Origin: Streptomyces dioscori
GTDB taxonomy: Bacteria > Actinomycetota > Actinomycetes > Streptomycetales > Streptomycetaceae
DNA length: 64,000 bases
Direction: 5' to 3'
Assembly: GCF_003024195.1 (NCBI RefSeq)
Contig: NZ_KZ679040.1
Span: 248,001-312,000 of the forward strand
Translations under genes and position numbers: made by a program
In this document: piece by piece, positions 1 to 8,134 of the stretch
Layout of the letters: each line of letters starts with the position of its first letter
How positions within the stretch are numbered: the stretch's first letter is position 1
The notes under the pieces: generated by a model
Database searches by the model: none
What the model was told of the DNA's origin: nothing
Seen by the model: the letters and a program-made list of their open reading frames with translations, nothing else

Positions 1-254
1 GCGTCCGGGTCCGCACCGGTGACCGGGACCGCCCAGGGGCTGCTCACCCGGCGGGCCGTCTCGACCTCGCGGCGGAAGCGGGCGCGGAAGTCGGGATCGT
101 CCGCGTACTCGGACCGGACGACCTTGACGGCGGCCAGGGCGCCGGCCTCGGTGCGGCCGAGGTAGACCACGCCCATGCCGCCCGCGCCGAGCCGGGCCAG
201 CAGCCGGTGACCGCCGATCCGTGCGGGGTCGGTGGGCAGCAGCGGCCCGCTCAT
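1..254 (-). CDS. Serine/threonine protein kinase, N-terminal part (cut by window edge)
   Basis: The ATG is at 254-252 and the frame runs open off the left edge, leaving about 84 codons. The visible part is the N-lobe of a Hanks-type kinase: a glycine-rich loop (ARLGAGGMGVVYLG) followed by AAVKVV, which carries the ATP-binding lysine, and an alpha-C helix region (RFRREVETARRV). Bacterial eukaryotic-like kinases phosphorylate Ser/Thr residues of target proteins. The catalytic loop, any transmembrane segment and any sensor domain lie outside the window. The start codon overlaps the stop of the upstream lipoprotein gene by four bases (ATGA), so the two are translationally coupled and probably work together. 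Confidence 0.88.
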   Translation of the reverse strand, partial: MSGPLLPTDPARIGGHRLLARLGAGGMGVVYLGRTEAGALAAVKVVRSEYADDPDFRARFRREVETARRVSSPWAVPVTGADPD

Positions 255-1108
255 GACGCCGCCTCCAGTTCGGTCTCGACGCGGCTCAGCATCTGGCCCG
301 CCCCCTGTCGCAGCGCGGCGTCGACGTCGTCGCTGGAGCGGCCCTTCGCGCCCCGGCCGACGACGGCCACGGTGACCTGGCCCAGGCGGCTCTGCACCCA
401 GTAGTAGTAGTGGGGGCCGCCGAGTGCGTCGCTGTAGTACTTGCCGCCCTCCGTGAGCGAGTCCTCGGAGGTGAAGTTGGCGAGCAGCCCGTAGGCCGCG
501 CCCTGCGAGAGCAGTCCGGTGATCCGCTCGCCCTGGCGGAGCTGCTGGTCGGGACAGCGCAGCGCTTCCTCCAGCGTGCCGGCCATCTCCCAGTCGGCGT
601 CGTCGGTGGTTCGGTGCACGGTGACCACGGCGGTGACGCGGATCGGGCCCTTGCCGCCCTCCGCGGGCAGTTCGCTGTTGCGGGTGAGGCTGGCGAGCAC
701 CGACGCGGGCTGCGGCTCGCGCTCCCACACGCAGTCGGAGTCGAGTACGGGCCAGGAGCCGGGGTCGCTCTCGTACGGGCTGCGCCGTACGTAGCCGGGA
801 CCCCAGTCGATGGGCGCCGCCGCGACCGTACGGGCCAGGCGCAGGCCCTCGGCGCGGGTCTTCGGCGCGCGGCCGGGATCGGGGGCGAACCCCAGGGTGG
901 AGGCGCTCGCGCTGGGGGCGGTGCCGGTGCCGGCACCCGTGCCTGTGTCGGTATCGGTGGTGGTGGGGGCGGTGCTCGGGGGTGGGCCGGAGCGGGTGGG
1001 TCCGGCGGAACCGTCACCTCCGGTTCCCGAACAACCTCCCAAGCCCCCCATTAACAACCCGGTGGCCAAGACACCCGTGAACAGCCGCACGGGTCTCCGA
1101 TATCCCAT
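251..1108 (-). CDS. Secreted lipoprotein coupled to a Ser/Thr kinase gene
   Basis: A 285-residue protein with a lipoprotein signal: basic N-terminus, hydrophobic core and lipobox GLGGC with the lipidated cysteine at residue 26. A low-complexity Ser/Thr/Gly/Pro linker follows, then a globular domain of about 200 residues containing a WxMAGTLEEALRCP stretch and a VQSRLGQVTVAVV strand. I do not recognise the domain. The ATG at 1108 is preferred because GGGGGCG lies just upstream; a GTG at 1126 would add six residues. The downstream kinase start overlaps its stop, which suggests an extracytoplasmic partner or ligand binder for kinase signalling. That role is inferred from position only. Confidence 0.8.
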   Translation of the reverse strand: MGYRRPVRLFTGVLATGLLMGGLGGCSGTGGDGSAGPTRSGPPPSTAPTTTDTDTGTGAGTGTAPSASASTLGFAPDPGRAPKTRAEGLRLARTVAAAPIDWGPGYVRRSPYESDPGSWPVLDSDCVWEREPQPASVLASLTRNSELPAEGGKGPIRVTAVVTVHRTTDDADWEMAGTLEEALRCPDQQLRQGERITGLLSQGAAYGLLANFTSEDSLTEGGKYYSDALGGPHYYYWVQSRLGQVTVAVVGRGAKGRSSDDVDAALRQGAGQMLSRVETELEAAS

Positions 1109-1297
1109 CAACGCCCCCATCCGCACACGCGTTCCCCGCGTTCCCCGTTGGGAGGGTACCGACTATGCCCCCGGGGTACTACGGGCGTGCTGGAGTCCGT
1201 CCGGTGGCTCCCCGGGGCGGATCCTGTATAACGGCAGGAGGCCATGGAGCGCGGCGAATCCGCCGATCCTGGAGGAACAGAGGGGAGGGAGCAGCCG

Positions 1298-1612
1298 ATG
1301 ACACGGACCTGGGCGCAGCTGAAGCCCGCCGTCCTGCTGCTCGTCCTCGTTCTGCAGGTGGCGTTCCTGGACACCGGCAGCCTCTCCGGAGCCGTCGCCG
1401 TCACGTTCGCGGCGACCGCCGCGGCCGGCTCCGCGCTCGCCGCCTGTTCCCTGATCTCCTCGCGCCTCGCGCCCGCCGTGCCCCGGACCCGGATCCGTAC
1501 GGCCCTGCGCGACCGTGAGCAGCGCACGGCGTTCCTGCCGCAGCGAGATCCCGACGCCAGGGGGCGCAGGCGTCCCCGAGCCCCGGGCCGGTCCCTCCCG
1601 ACGGCCGCGTAG
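1298..1612 (+). CDS. Small membrane protein, DUF6412-like
   Basis: A 104-residue protein. The ATG at 1298 follows a good Shine-Dalgarno (AGGGGAGGGAG, 1281-1291). It has one or two hydrophobic segments near the N-terminus (LKPAVLLLVLVLQVAFL and a following alanine-rich stretch) and a basic, arginine-rich tail. It lies 205 bp upstream of the YidC/Oxa1-type insertase. From memory, small DUF6412 proteins pair with this insertase in Streptomyces. Function unknown; a role in membrane-protein biogenesis is inferred from the neighbour only. Confidence 0.7.
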   Translation: MTRTWAQLKPAVLLLVLVLQVAFLDTGSLSGAVAVTFAATAAAGSALAACSLISSRLAPAVPRTRIRTALRDREQRTAFLPQRDPDARGRRRPRAPGRSLPTAA

Positions 1613-1816
1613 GGACCTCGCAGCAGGGTTCACCTGATCTTCCTGATCGTTCTCTTCTGCTCCTGCTGCTCCTCCTGCTTGCGCAGTGCCCCTCGCGGGC
1701 CGTCATGCCGACGCACGTCACGTCCCACTCCGACGCACGTGCCGTCTCACGTTGACGCACGTCACGTCATATCTCCTCGGCATCGACGCAGCACGAGACC
1801 CACGGAGGGCTCACCC

Positions 1817-2602
1817 ATGTTCGCCACCTTCATGTCCGCTTTCGCGAGTCTCGTGGAAGGGCTCGCCGATCTGCTCGGCCCGCTCTTCCACGACTCGGCG
1901 ACGGCCGCCGCGATCGTCCTGTTCACCGCGTTCGTACGGCTCCTCGTGCACCCCCTGTCGCGGGCCTCGGCGCGCGGGCAGCGGGCGCGGGCCGCGTTGC
2001 AGCCACGCATCGCCGAGCTGCGCAAGAAGCACGGCAAGAACCCCGAGAAGCTGCAGAAGGCGGTGATGGAACTGCACGCGGCGGAGAAGGTGTCCCCGCT
2101 CTCCGGATGCCTGCCGAGCCTCTTCCAGCTGCCGGCCTTCTTCCTCCTCTACCACCTGTTCTCCAACTCCCGGATCGGCGACGAGGCGAACTCCCTGCTC
2201 GACCACCAGCTCTTCGCGGCGCCGCTGGGGGACCGGTGGGCGGACGCGCTGGGGGACGGCGGGGTCTTCGGAGCACAGGGGCTGGTGTACGTCGGACTGT
2301 TCGTGATCGTCGCCGTCGTCGCGACCTTCAACTACCGCCGGACCAAGCGGACGATGGCGGCCGGGGCGGCGGCGAACGCGGTCGCCTCGGCATCCGGCGA
2401 CGGGCAGCCGCAGGTGCCGGGGATGGGCGCGATCACCAAGGTCATGCCGCTGATGTCCTTCTTCACACTGCTCACCGTGGCGTTCGTGCCGCTGGCCGCC
2501 GCGTTGTACGTCGTGACCAGCACGACGTGGAGCGCGGTCGAGCGGGCGGTGCTGTACCGGGACATGCCGGGGGCCTTGCCGGCCGCCGCGGTGATGGGCT
2601 GA
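1817..2602 (+). CDS. YidC/Oxa1 family membrane protein insertase
   Basis: A 261-residue polytopic membrane protein starting at ATG 1817, with GGAGGG eight bases upstream. It shows the Oxa1/YidC plan: a hydrophobic segment (AIVLFTAFVRLLVHPL), a basic cytoplasmic loop (RIAELRKKHGKNPEKLQK), a conserved region (PLSGCLPSLFQLPAFFLLYHLF) and later membrane segments (GLVYVGLFVIVAVVATF and MPLMSFFTLLTVAFVPLAA). Family members insert membrane proteins with or without SecYEG. It is shorter than proteobacterial YidC and lacks the large periplasmic domain, as is normal for actinobacteria. The main Streptomyces YidC is expected next to rpmH near oriC, so this is probably a second, specialised paralogue. 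Confidence 0.85.
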   Translation: MFATFMSAFASLVEGLADLLGPLFHDSATAAAIVLFTAFVRLLVHPLSRASARGQRARAALQPRIAELRKKHGKNPEKLQKAVMELHAAEKVSPLSGCLPSLFQLPAFFLLYHLFSNSRIGDEANSLLDHQLFAAPLGDRWADALGDGGVFGAQGLVYVGLFVIVAVVATFNYRRTKRTMAAGAAANAVASASGDGQPQVPGMGAITKVMPLMSFFTLLTVAFVPLAAALYVVTSTTWSAVERAVLYRDMPGALPAAAVMG

Positions 2603-2604
2603 CC

Positions 2605-2664
2605 CTGGCTGGTGCTGGTGCTGGTGCTGGTGCTGGTGCTGGTGCTGGTGCTCGTGCTCGTGCT
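2605..2664. repeat. Hexanucleotide microsatellite (GGTGCT)n
   Basis: Seven perfect GGTGCT units run from 2611 to 2652, followed by two CGTGCT variants and preceded by one CTGGCT variant. It begins three bases after the insertase stop codon and lies in the 203-bp gap before the next gene. The rest of the gap (2665-2805) shows no clear hairpin. Confidence 0.9.
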
Positions 2665-2805
2665 GGCGCCGGTACCGACGCCCGTGGTTACGGTCCAGTC
2701 CGTGAACCGGGTATTGCGGACTGGACGCCGACCTTGGAGGATCGACCAGTCCTCCGATGGCTGCACCCGTCGGTCGGCCGCCCGCGATCAAGGGAGACAC
2801 TGCTC

Positions 2806-3663
2806 ATGAAGCTGCTGCGAGTCGGTACGGCGGGGGCCGAGCGTCCCGCGCTGCTCGATGCCGACGGAGTCCTGCGGGACCTGTCGGACGTCGTGCCGGA
2901 CATCGACGGGGCGCTGCTCGCCGACGACGTGGCGCTCGGCCGGATCCGTACCGCCGCCGAGGCCGGGGAACTGCCCGCGCTCGACGCGGACGGACTGCGG
3001 GTCGGGCCGCCGGTCGCCCGGATAGGCAAAGTCGTCTGCATCGGCCTCAACTACCACGACCATGCGCGCGAGACGGGGGCCGAGCCGCCCGCCGAGCCGG
3101 TCATCTTCTTCAAGGCCGCGGACACGGTGGTCGGGCCGCACGACACGGTGCTTGTGCCGCGTGGTTCGGTCAAGACCGACTGGGAGGTCGAACTGGCCGT
3201 CGTCATCGGGCGTACGGCGCGCTACCTCGGCTCGCGCGAGGAGGCGCTCGCGCATGTCGCCGGGTACGCAGTGGCGCACGACGTGTCCGAGCGGGAGTTC
3301 CAGATCGAGCGCGGCGGGACCTGGGACAAGGGGAAGAACTGCGAGACGTTCAACCCGCTGGGGCCGTGGCTCGTGACCGCCGACGAGGTGCCGGATCCGC
3401 AGGCGCTCGGACTGAAGCTGTGGGTGAACGGGGAGTTGCGGCAGGACGGCAGCACGGGCGATCAGATCTTTTCCGTGGCGGAAGTCGTGCGGTATGTGAG
3501 TCAGTTCATGACTCTCTATCCGGGGGATGTCATCAATACCGGGACGCCTGCGGGGGTTGCGCTCGGGATGCCCGAACCCAAGCCGTTCCTTCGGGCGGGG
3601 GATGTTGTGGAGTTGGAGATTGGGGGGTTGGGGCGGCAGCGGCAGGTTTTTGCTTCCGCGTAG
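2806..3663 (+). CDS. Fumarylacetoacetate hydrolase family protein
   Basis: A 285-residue protein starting at ATG 2806 with an AAGGGAG Shine-Dalgarno. The FAH fold is clear: GKVVCIGLNYHDHARE, PVIFFKAADTVVGP, a metal-site region KTDWEVELAVVIG with the acidic DWEVELAV motif, and GDVINTGTPAGVALG near the C-terminus. Family members hydrolyse or decarboxylate acylpyruvates and 2-keto acids using a divalent metal. The N-terminal 60 residues form the usual small cap domain. Substrate cannot be assigned from sequence; acylpyruvase or 2-hydroxyhepta-2,4-diene-dioate isomerase activity would fit. The gene is monocistronic and followed by a dispersed-repeat cluster between convergent genes. Confidence 0.9.
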   Translation: MKLLRVGTAGAERPALLDADGVLRDLSDVVPDIDGALLADDVALGRIRTAAEAGELPALDADGLRVGPPVARIGKVVCIGLNYHDHARETGAEPPAEPVIFFKAADTVVGPHDTVLVPRGSVKTDWEVELAVVIGRTARYLGSREEALAHVAGYAVAHDVSEREFQIERGGTWDKGKNCETFNPLGPWLVTADEVPDPQALGLKLWVNGELRQDGSTGDQIFSVAEVVRYVSQFMTLYPGDVINTGTPAGVALGMPEPKPFLRAGDVVELEIGGLGRQRQVFASA

Positions 3664-3726
3664 CCGTTCCATCAGGGGGCGGGGAACATCGGCGCGTTGT
3701 TGTCTGCGGCGCCGTTGTGGCTGGTC

Positions 3727-3859
3727 GCGCAGTTCCCCGCGCCCCCGAAAAGATTGCGCCGTTCCCCGCGCCCCGAAGGGCAAAGGCAAGAGGCTGCGCC
3801 GTTCCCCCCGCCCCTTGGGGGCTGTGCCCCCTGAAAGATTGCGCCGTTCCCCGCGCCCC
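3727..3859. repeat. Dispersed 19-bp repeat cluster, four copies
   Basis: Direct copies of GCGCAGTTCCCCGCGCCCC or its CCG variant at 3727, 3756, 3796 (one mismatch) and 3841. The last copy abuts the stop codon of the minus-strand gene at 3860. The cluster fills the space between two convergent genes, where a transcription-termination role would be plausible. Confidence 0.85.
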
Positions 3860-4351
3860 CTATGGGGTCAGGAAGCGGGTCAGGGCTTCCACCACCATCG
3901 CGTGGTCCTCCAGTTGGGGGAGGCCCGAGACCACCACCGTGCCGACTACGCCCGTGTCCTTCACCGTGATCGGGAAAGCGCCGCCGTGGGCCGCGTACGT
4001 GTCGGGGTCCAGGCGGGAGGAGGCCTCGAACGTCGTGTTCTTGGCGCGGAAGCGGGTGCCGACCAGGAGGGACGAGGCGGCGTAGCGCTCGACCACCCGG
4101 CGCTTGCGGTCGATCCAGGCGTCGTTGTCCTGGGTCGAGCCGGGGAGCGCGGCGTGGAAGAGCTGCTGGCCGCCGCGGCGGATGTCGATGGCGACGGGCG
4201 CCTCGCGCTCGCGGGCCAGTTCGACGAGGAGCGAACCGAGGGTCCACGCGTCGTCGTGGGTGAAGCGGGGGAGCGTCAGGCGGCGCTCCTGCTCCTCCAA
4301 CTCGGCGACCGTCGGGGCCGTGGAGGGTGTGGAGGGCGTGGAAGTGCTCAC
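3860..4351 (-). CDS. HbpS/GlcG-like (UPF0303-type) heme-binding domain protein
   Basis: A 163-residue protein starting at GTG 4351; the start overlaps the stop of the upstream oxidoreductase gene (GTGA). Features of the HbpS-like fold include a helix start VAELEEQERRLTLPRF, AIDIRRGGQQLFHAALPG and a glycine-rich core AAHGGAFPITV followed by GVVGTVVVSGLPQLEDH. Relatives bind heme or act as accessory proteins (HbpS, GlcG). The molecular role of the UPF0303 branch is not established. Translational coupling to the Gfo/Idh/MocA gene suggests they work in the same process. Confidence 0.75.
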   Translation of the reverse strand: MSTSTPSTPSTAPTVAELEEQERRLTLPRFTHDDAWTLGSLLVELAREREAPVAIDIRRGGQQLFHAALPGSTQDNDAWIDRKRRVVERYAASSLLVGTRFRAKNTTFEASSRLDPDTYAAHGGAFPITVKDTGVVGTVVVSGLPQLEDHAMVVEALTRFLTP

Positions 4352-5469
4352 AGGGTCACCGTCACGTTCTCGTGGGCCGAGCGGTACGCGGCTTCCAGGA
4401 CGTCCAGGGCCGCGGCCGCCTCCAGCGCGGTGACCGGGTTCTCGCCGGTGCCGCGCAGGGCCTCGGCGACCGCCGCGTAGTACGCGGGGTACGCGCCCGG
4501 CACGGTCGGGACCGGGGTGCCGCCGCCGGTCAACGGGGACTCGCCGGAGCCGACACGGCCCCACAGCTCCTCCGGCTCCACGCCCCACTCCTTCTCGCCG
4601 CCCGCGACCGGGCGTCCGCCGTCGCGCAGGGTGGCTTCCTGCGGGTCGAGGCCGTACTTCACGTAGCCGGCCTTCGAGCCCAGCGTCCGGAAGCGTGGGC
4701 CGAGCTGGGCCGTCGTGGCGGAGGCGTACAGGTGGGAGCGGACGCCGTTCGTGTGCGTGATCGCGATGAACGTGTCGTCGTCGGCCTCGGCGCCGGCGCG
4801 GCGGACGACCGACTCCGCGTACACGGTGGCCGCCGGGCCGAAGAGGACCAGCGCCTGGTCGACCACGTGGCTGCCGAGGTCGTACAGCAGACCTCCGATC
4901 TCTGCGGGATCGCCGGACTCGCGCCAGCCGCCCTTGAGTTCGGGGCGCCAGCGCTCGAAGCGGGACTCGAAGCGGTACACGTCGCCGAGTTCGCCGTCCG
5001 TGATCAGCTTCTGGAGCGTCAGGAAGTCGTTGTCCCAGCGGCGGTTCTGGAAAACGGAGAGCAGCAGACCGCGTTCGTCGGCGAGGGCGGCCAGCTCGCG
5101 GGCCTCGGCCGCCGCGCCCGCGATCGGCTTGTCGACGACGACCGGCAGGCCCGCTTCGAGGGCGGCCCTGGCGATCGGGACGTGCGTCTTGTTCGGGGAC
5201 GCGATGACGATCAGGTCCAGCTCGTCCGCGCGCTGCCAGAGCTCGTCCGGGGACGTCGCGAAGCGCACGTCGGGGAACTCGTCCCTCGCCTGTGCCTGCC
5301 GGTCCGGGTTCGCCGTGACGACCGTGTCGAGGACGAGGCCCTCGGTGGCGGCGATCAGCGGGGCGTGGAAGACGGAGCCCGCGAGGCCGTAGCCGACGAG
5401 ACCCACGCGGAAGGGGCCTTCGCGGCGGGGGTCCGGGAGGAGGGAGGTGTCAGCACCTGTGCCAGTCAT
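4348..5469 (-). CDS. Gfo/Idh/MocA family NAD(P)-dependent oxidoreductase
   Basis: A 373-residue protein. ATG 5469 is chosen because GGAGGG sits just upstream; a GTG at 5478 falls within that ribosome site. The N-terminal Rossmann domain carries VGLVGYGLAGSVFHAP, and the family lysine lies in PVVVDKPIAG. The C-terminal alpha/beta domain includes GGLLYDLGSHVVDQAL. Family members oxidise or reduce sugars, sugar acids and inositols. The substrate is unknown. It shares a transcript with the HbpS-like gene downstream and is divergent from a ROK-family regulator, the usual arrangement for a sugar-responsive unit. Confidence 0.9.
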   Translation of the reverse strand: MTGTGADTSLLPDPRREGPFRVGLVGYGLAGSVFHAPLIAATEGLVLDTVVTANPDRQAQARDEFPDVRFATSPDELWQRADELDLIVIASPNKTHVPIARAALEAGLPVVVDKPIAGAAAEARELAALADERGLLLSVFQNRRWDNDFLTLQKLITDGELGDVYRFESRFERWRPELKGGWRESGDPAEIGGLLYDLGSHVVDQALVLFGPAATVYAESVVRRAGAEADDDTFIAITHTNGVRSHLYASATTAQLGPRFRTLGSKAGYVKYGLDPQEATLRDGGRPVAGGEKEWGVEPEELWGRVGSGESPLTGGGTPVPTVPGAYPAYYAAVAEALRGTGENPVTALEAAAALDVLEAAYRSAHENVTVTL

Positions 5470-5483
5470 GCCCTCCACTTAAA

Positions 5484-5494
5484 CAACGCTGTTG
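5484..5494. promoter_or_regulatory. Candidate operator, inverted repeat CAAC-N3-GTTG
   Basis: An imperfectly isolated palindrome (CAACGCTGTTG) about 15 bp upstream of the oxidoreductase start, in the intergenic region it shares with the divergent ROK regulator. The position fits an operator for that regulator, but the repeat is short and the assignment is inference. Confidence 0.35.
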
Positions 5495-5624
5495 CCAAAG
5501 TGCAAGCGCGAGAGACAATGGGGTGTGGGACGCGAAGAGCGCACGGGCGCCGGGAGCGGTGCGGCGCGGCGAGGCGAGCAGTGTGTCGAGTGCGAGTGCC
5601 AGTGCGAATGCGGAGGAGTGGCGA

Positions 5625-6740
5625 GTGGCTGGGATCAGGGCCGCGGGATCCAGCGGTGCGGTCAGCGGGGTGAATCTGCTCTCGCTGCGCAGCCACAACG
5701 CCGCGCTGCTGCTCGACCTGCTGCGCGGCGCCGGGCGGGCCGGGATGAGCCGCCTCGAACTCGCCGAGCGCACAGGGCTGACCCCCCAGGCCGTCAGCAA
5801 GATCACCGCTCGGCTGCGCGAGGACGGCCTGATCGCCGAGGCGGGCCGGCAGGCCTCCACCGGCGGCAAGCCCCGGACCGCGCTGCGGCTGGTGCCGGAA
5901 GCCGGGCACGCGGTGGGACTCCAGGTCGACCGCGACGAACTGCGCGCCGTCCTCGTCGACCTCACGGGCGAGGTCGTGGCCGAGCGCCGGGCCGCACTCG
6001 ACCTGGGAGCCGGCGCGGAGGCCGTGCTGGACGTGGTCGTCGACGAGGCCCAAGTGCTGGTGGAGGGGCCCTCCAGCACGGCCGTCCTCGGGGTCGGCGT
6101 CGCCATGCCGGGGCCGCTCGACCACACGCACGGCGTGCTGCACCGGGTGACCGGGTTCCCCGAGTGGGACGGGTTCCCGCTGCGGGACGCCCTGGCGCGG
6201 CGGCTGGGGGTGCCCGTGGTGCTGGACAAGGACACGAACGCCGCGGCGCTCGGACTGGCCGTCGGGGGCGAGGTCGGAGCTTTCGCGTATCTGCATCTCG
6301 GTACGGGGCTGGGGGCGGGCCTCGTCCTGGGCGGGGCCGTGCACCGCGGGGCCCGTACCGGGGCGGGGGAGTTCGGGCATCAGGTCGTCCAGCTGGACGG
6401 ACCGCCCTGCCCGTGCGGCAACCGGGGCTGCGTCGAGGCGCTCTGCCTCGCGGCGGTCGCCCGGGACGACATCGACGAGGCGGCCCGTGTCCTCGGCGAG
6501 GGCGCCGCGAACCTCGTCGGGCTGCTCGACATCGACCTCGTCCTGCTCGGCGGCCGTACGGTCACCGCGGACCCCGAACGCTTCGTACGCGGCGTCGGCG
6601 CCGTCCTCGACACCCGCGCCCGCCGCGAGGGCGCGAGCAGCCCCGTACCGGTGCGGATCGCACCCGGCGGCGCGCGGGCGGTCGCGGAGGGCGCGGCCCA
6701 ACTGCTGCTGGCCCCCCTGTTCGGACGGACACAGGACTGA
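5625..6740 (+). CDS. ROK family transcriptional regulator
   Basis: A 371-residue regulator. GTG 5625 is chosen because GGAGGAG lies six bases upstream; the frame is open further to GTG 5523. An N-terminal winged helix (SRLELAERTGLTPQAVSKIT) precedes a ROK kinase-like domain with GVGVAMPGPLD, the DKDTNAAALG segment, YLHLGTGLGAGLVLGG and a cysteine-rich zinc motif CPCGNRGCVE. ROK repressors sense sugars or sugar phosphates. Divergent to the oxidoreductase gene, which it most likely controls. The zinc motif is intact, so this is not a degenerate copy. Confidence 0.9.
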   Translation: MAGIRAAGSSGAVSGVNLLSLRSHNAALLLDLLRGAGRAGMSRLELAERTGLTPQAVSKITARLREDGLIAEAGRQASTGGKPRTALRLVPEAGHAVGLQVDRDELRAVLVDLTGEVVAERRAALDLGAGAEAVLDVVVDEAQVLVEGPSSTAVLGVGVAMPGPLDHTHGVLHRVTGFPEWDGFPLRDALARRLGVPVVLDKDTNAAALGLAVGGEVGAFAYLHLGTGLGAGLVLGGAVHRGARTGAGEFGHQVVQLDGPPCPCGNRGCVEALCLAAVARDDIDEAARVLGEGAANLVGLLDIDLVLLGGRTVTADPERFVRGVGAVLDTRARREGASSPVPVRIAPGGARAVAEGAAQLLLAPLFGRTQD

Positions 6741-6745
6741 ACTCC

Positions 6746-6895
6746 GGGCCGAACGGCCGGGCTGCACGGCTGGGCCGAACGGCCGGGCTGAACGGCCGGG
6801 CTGAACAGCGGGGCTGAACAGCGGGGGTCGACCTGCGGAGGGTCGACCTGCGGAGGCCGACCGGCGGAGGCCGACCGGCGGAGGCCGACCGGCCG
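6746..6895. repeat. Degenerate tandem repeats downstream of the ROK gene
   Basis: Two abutting tandem arrays: units around GAACGGCCGGGCT (about 6751-6822), then GGAGGCCGACCGGC units repeated three times (6852-6893). They fill most of the 365-bp gap between the ROK gene and the anchored-protein gene. Further GAACGGCCGG copies continue to about 6980. No gene or convincing promoter is visible in the gap. Confidence 0.75.
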
Positions 6896-7105
6896 GGGAC
6901 GAGTCGCGGGAGCCGTCGGCCCCCCGGCCGCGCACCGGGCAGGCATCGGCCGAAGAACGGCCGGAGAACGGCCGGGCATCGGCCGCAGACTGGTCCGTCC
7001 GGACGCAACGTCGCCCCCGTCCGGACGAACCCCCGCCCTCCAACGGCCGCCACGCCCGCGCGCCGCGGCCGGTCGGCCGCACCCCCGTGGCAGGCTCCCG
7101 TGTCC

Positions 7106-7996
7106 ATGCGACTGAGCAAGCCCTTGTCTCTTGCCGTGACCGCTGCAGCCGCCCTCACCTCCGTGCCCGCCGCACAGGCGTCAGCGCCGGTCTCCGCCCA
7201 GGCCCTGCCCGGGGCCGGGCCCGCCTGCGCCGCGTCCGGGAAGCGGGACTTCCCCGTCCGTACCCGGATCCACGGCGGCCCCGACGCCTACGAGGCCGGC
7301 GGCGGATTCCGGATCTGGTACATCGACCTCACCAACACCACCGACGCCCCCTGCGAGAACGTCCACCCGGTCGTCGTCCTCGTGGACAAGGAGCGGGCGC
7401 TGCGGCCGGAGCAGCCGCGCCTGGAGTTCTACGACGGGGAGCGGCCCCGTCCCGTGACCTTCGAACGGACCGACGAGGACGAGCACATCGGCGTGCTCGG
7501 TGCCGCCGGGCCCGGCTCCTTCGCACCGGATTCCTCCGCACCGGATTCCTCTGAGCCGGATTCCTCCGCGCCGGACTCCGCCGGGGAGGGCGACTTCCCG
7601 GGGTTCACCGTTCCGCCCGGCAAGACCCTCTCCGTCAAGGTGCGGCTCGCGGTCACCTCGGACGCGGTGGCCAACGACATCGTCGCCAACGCGGCCGTCG
7701 TGCAGCGGCACCAGGACGACGGCGCCTGGGTGGGCCAGTCGAACGACTACCGGTTCCGCATCGTCGAGGGCGTGGCCGGAGGGAAGGAGACCGGCGAGCC
7801 GCGCGGTGACACGGGCGTCCGGGACCGGGAGCGGCAGGGCGCCGCCGACGGCGTACCGGACGGGCTGCCGTTCGCCGACGAACTGGCCGGCACCGGGCTG
7901 TCCTCGCCCCGCGCCCTCCTCGCCGCGGCCGGTGGCTCGCTGCTGCTCCTGGCCGCCGGGGCCGCCGCGCTGCTCGTGGCCCGCCGCAGACGCTGA
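7106..7996 (+). CDS. Cell-wall anchored secreted protein with LAXTG sorting signal
   Basis: A 296-residue protein starting at ATG 7106 (GTG 7100 is also possible; no strong Shine-Dalgarno). It has an N-terminal signal peptide ending near AQASA, a globular domain of about 180 residues, and a C-terminal sorting signal: LAGTG, a hydrophobic helix (LLLLAAGAAALLV) and the tail ARRRR. The LAXTG motif is the type recognised by class E sortases in actinobacteria. A block of SAPDS/SEPDS repeats lies at about residues 141-158. Function unknown; probably a surface protein. The sortase 1.7 kb downstream is class F by its features. Confidence 0.75.
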   Translation: MRLSKPLSLAVTAAAALTSVPAAQASAPVSAQALPGAGPACAASGKRDFPVRTRIHGGPDAYEAGGGFRIWYIDLTNTTDAPCENVHPVVVLVDKERALRPEQPRLEFYDGERPRPVTFERTDEDEHIGVLGAAGPGSFAPDSSAPDSSEPDSSAPDSAGEGDFPGFTVPPGKTLSVKVRLAVTSDAVANDIVANAAVVQRHQDDGAWVGQSNDYRFRIVEGVAGGKETGEPRGDTGVRDRERQGAADGVPDGLPFADELAGTGLSSPRALLAAAGGSLLLLAAGAAALLVARRRR

Positions 7997-8134
7997 GCGG
8001 GCGACCCCCTCCGCCAAGATCCAGCGGATGGCTAGGCTGGGGGCGTCGGCACACGGCGGTGACCGGCGGCGCCGGCGCACCCGCACGGCGCGTCCGCACG
8101 GCTCACGCAGAACGCGTACGGCAGGAGACGGCAC

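Noticed and set aside
2107..3663. A long plus-strand reading frame across the insertase and the FAH gene
   Set aside because: Its first part is a shifted frame of the insertase gene with Arg/Gly-rich composition. Only the last 285 codons, from ATG 2806, form a real protein.
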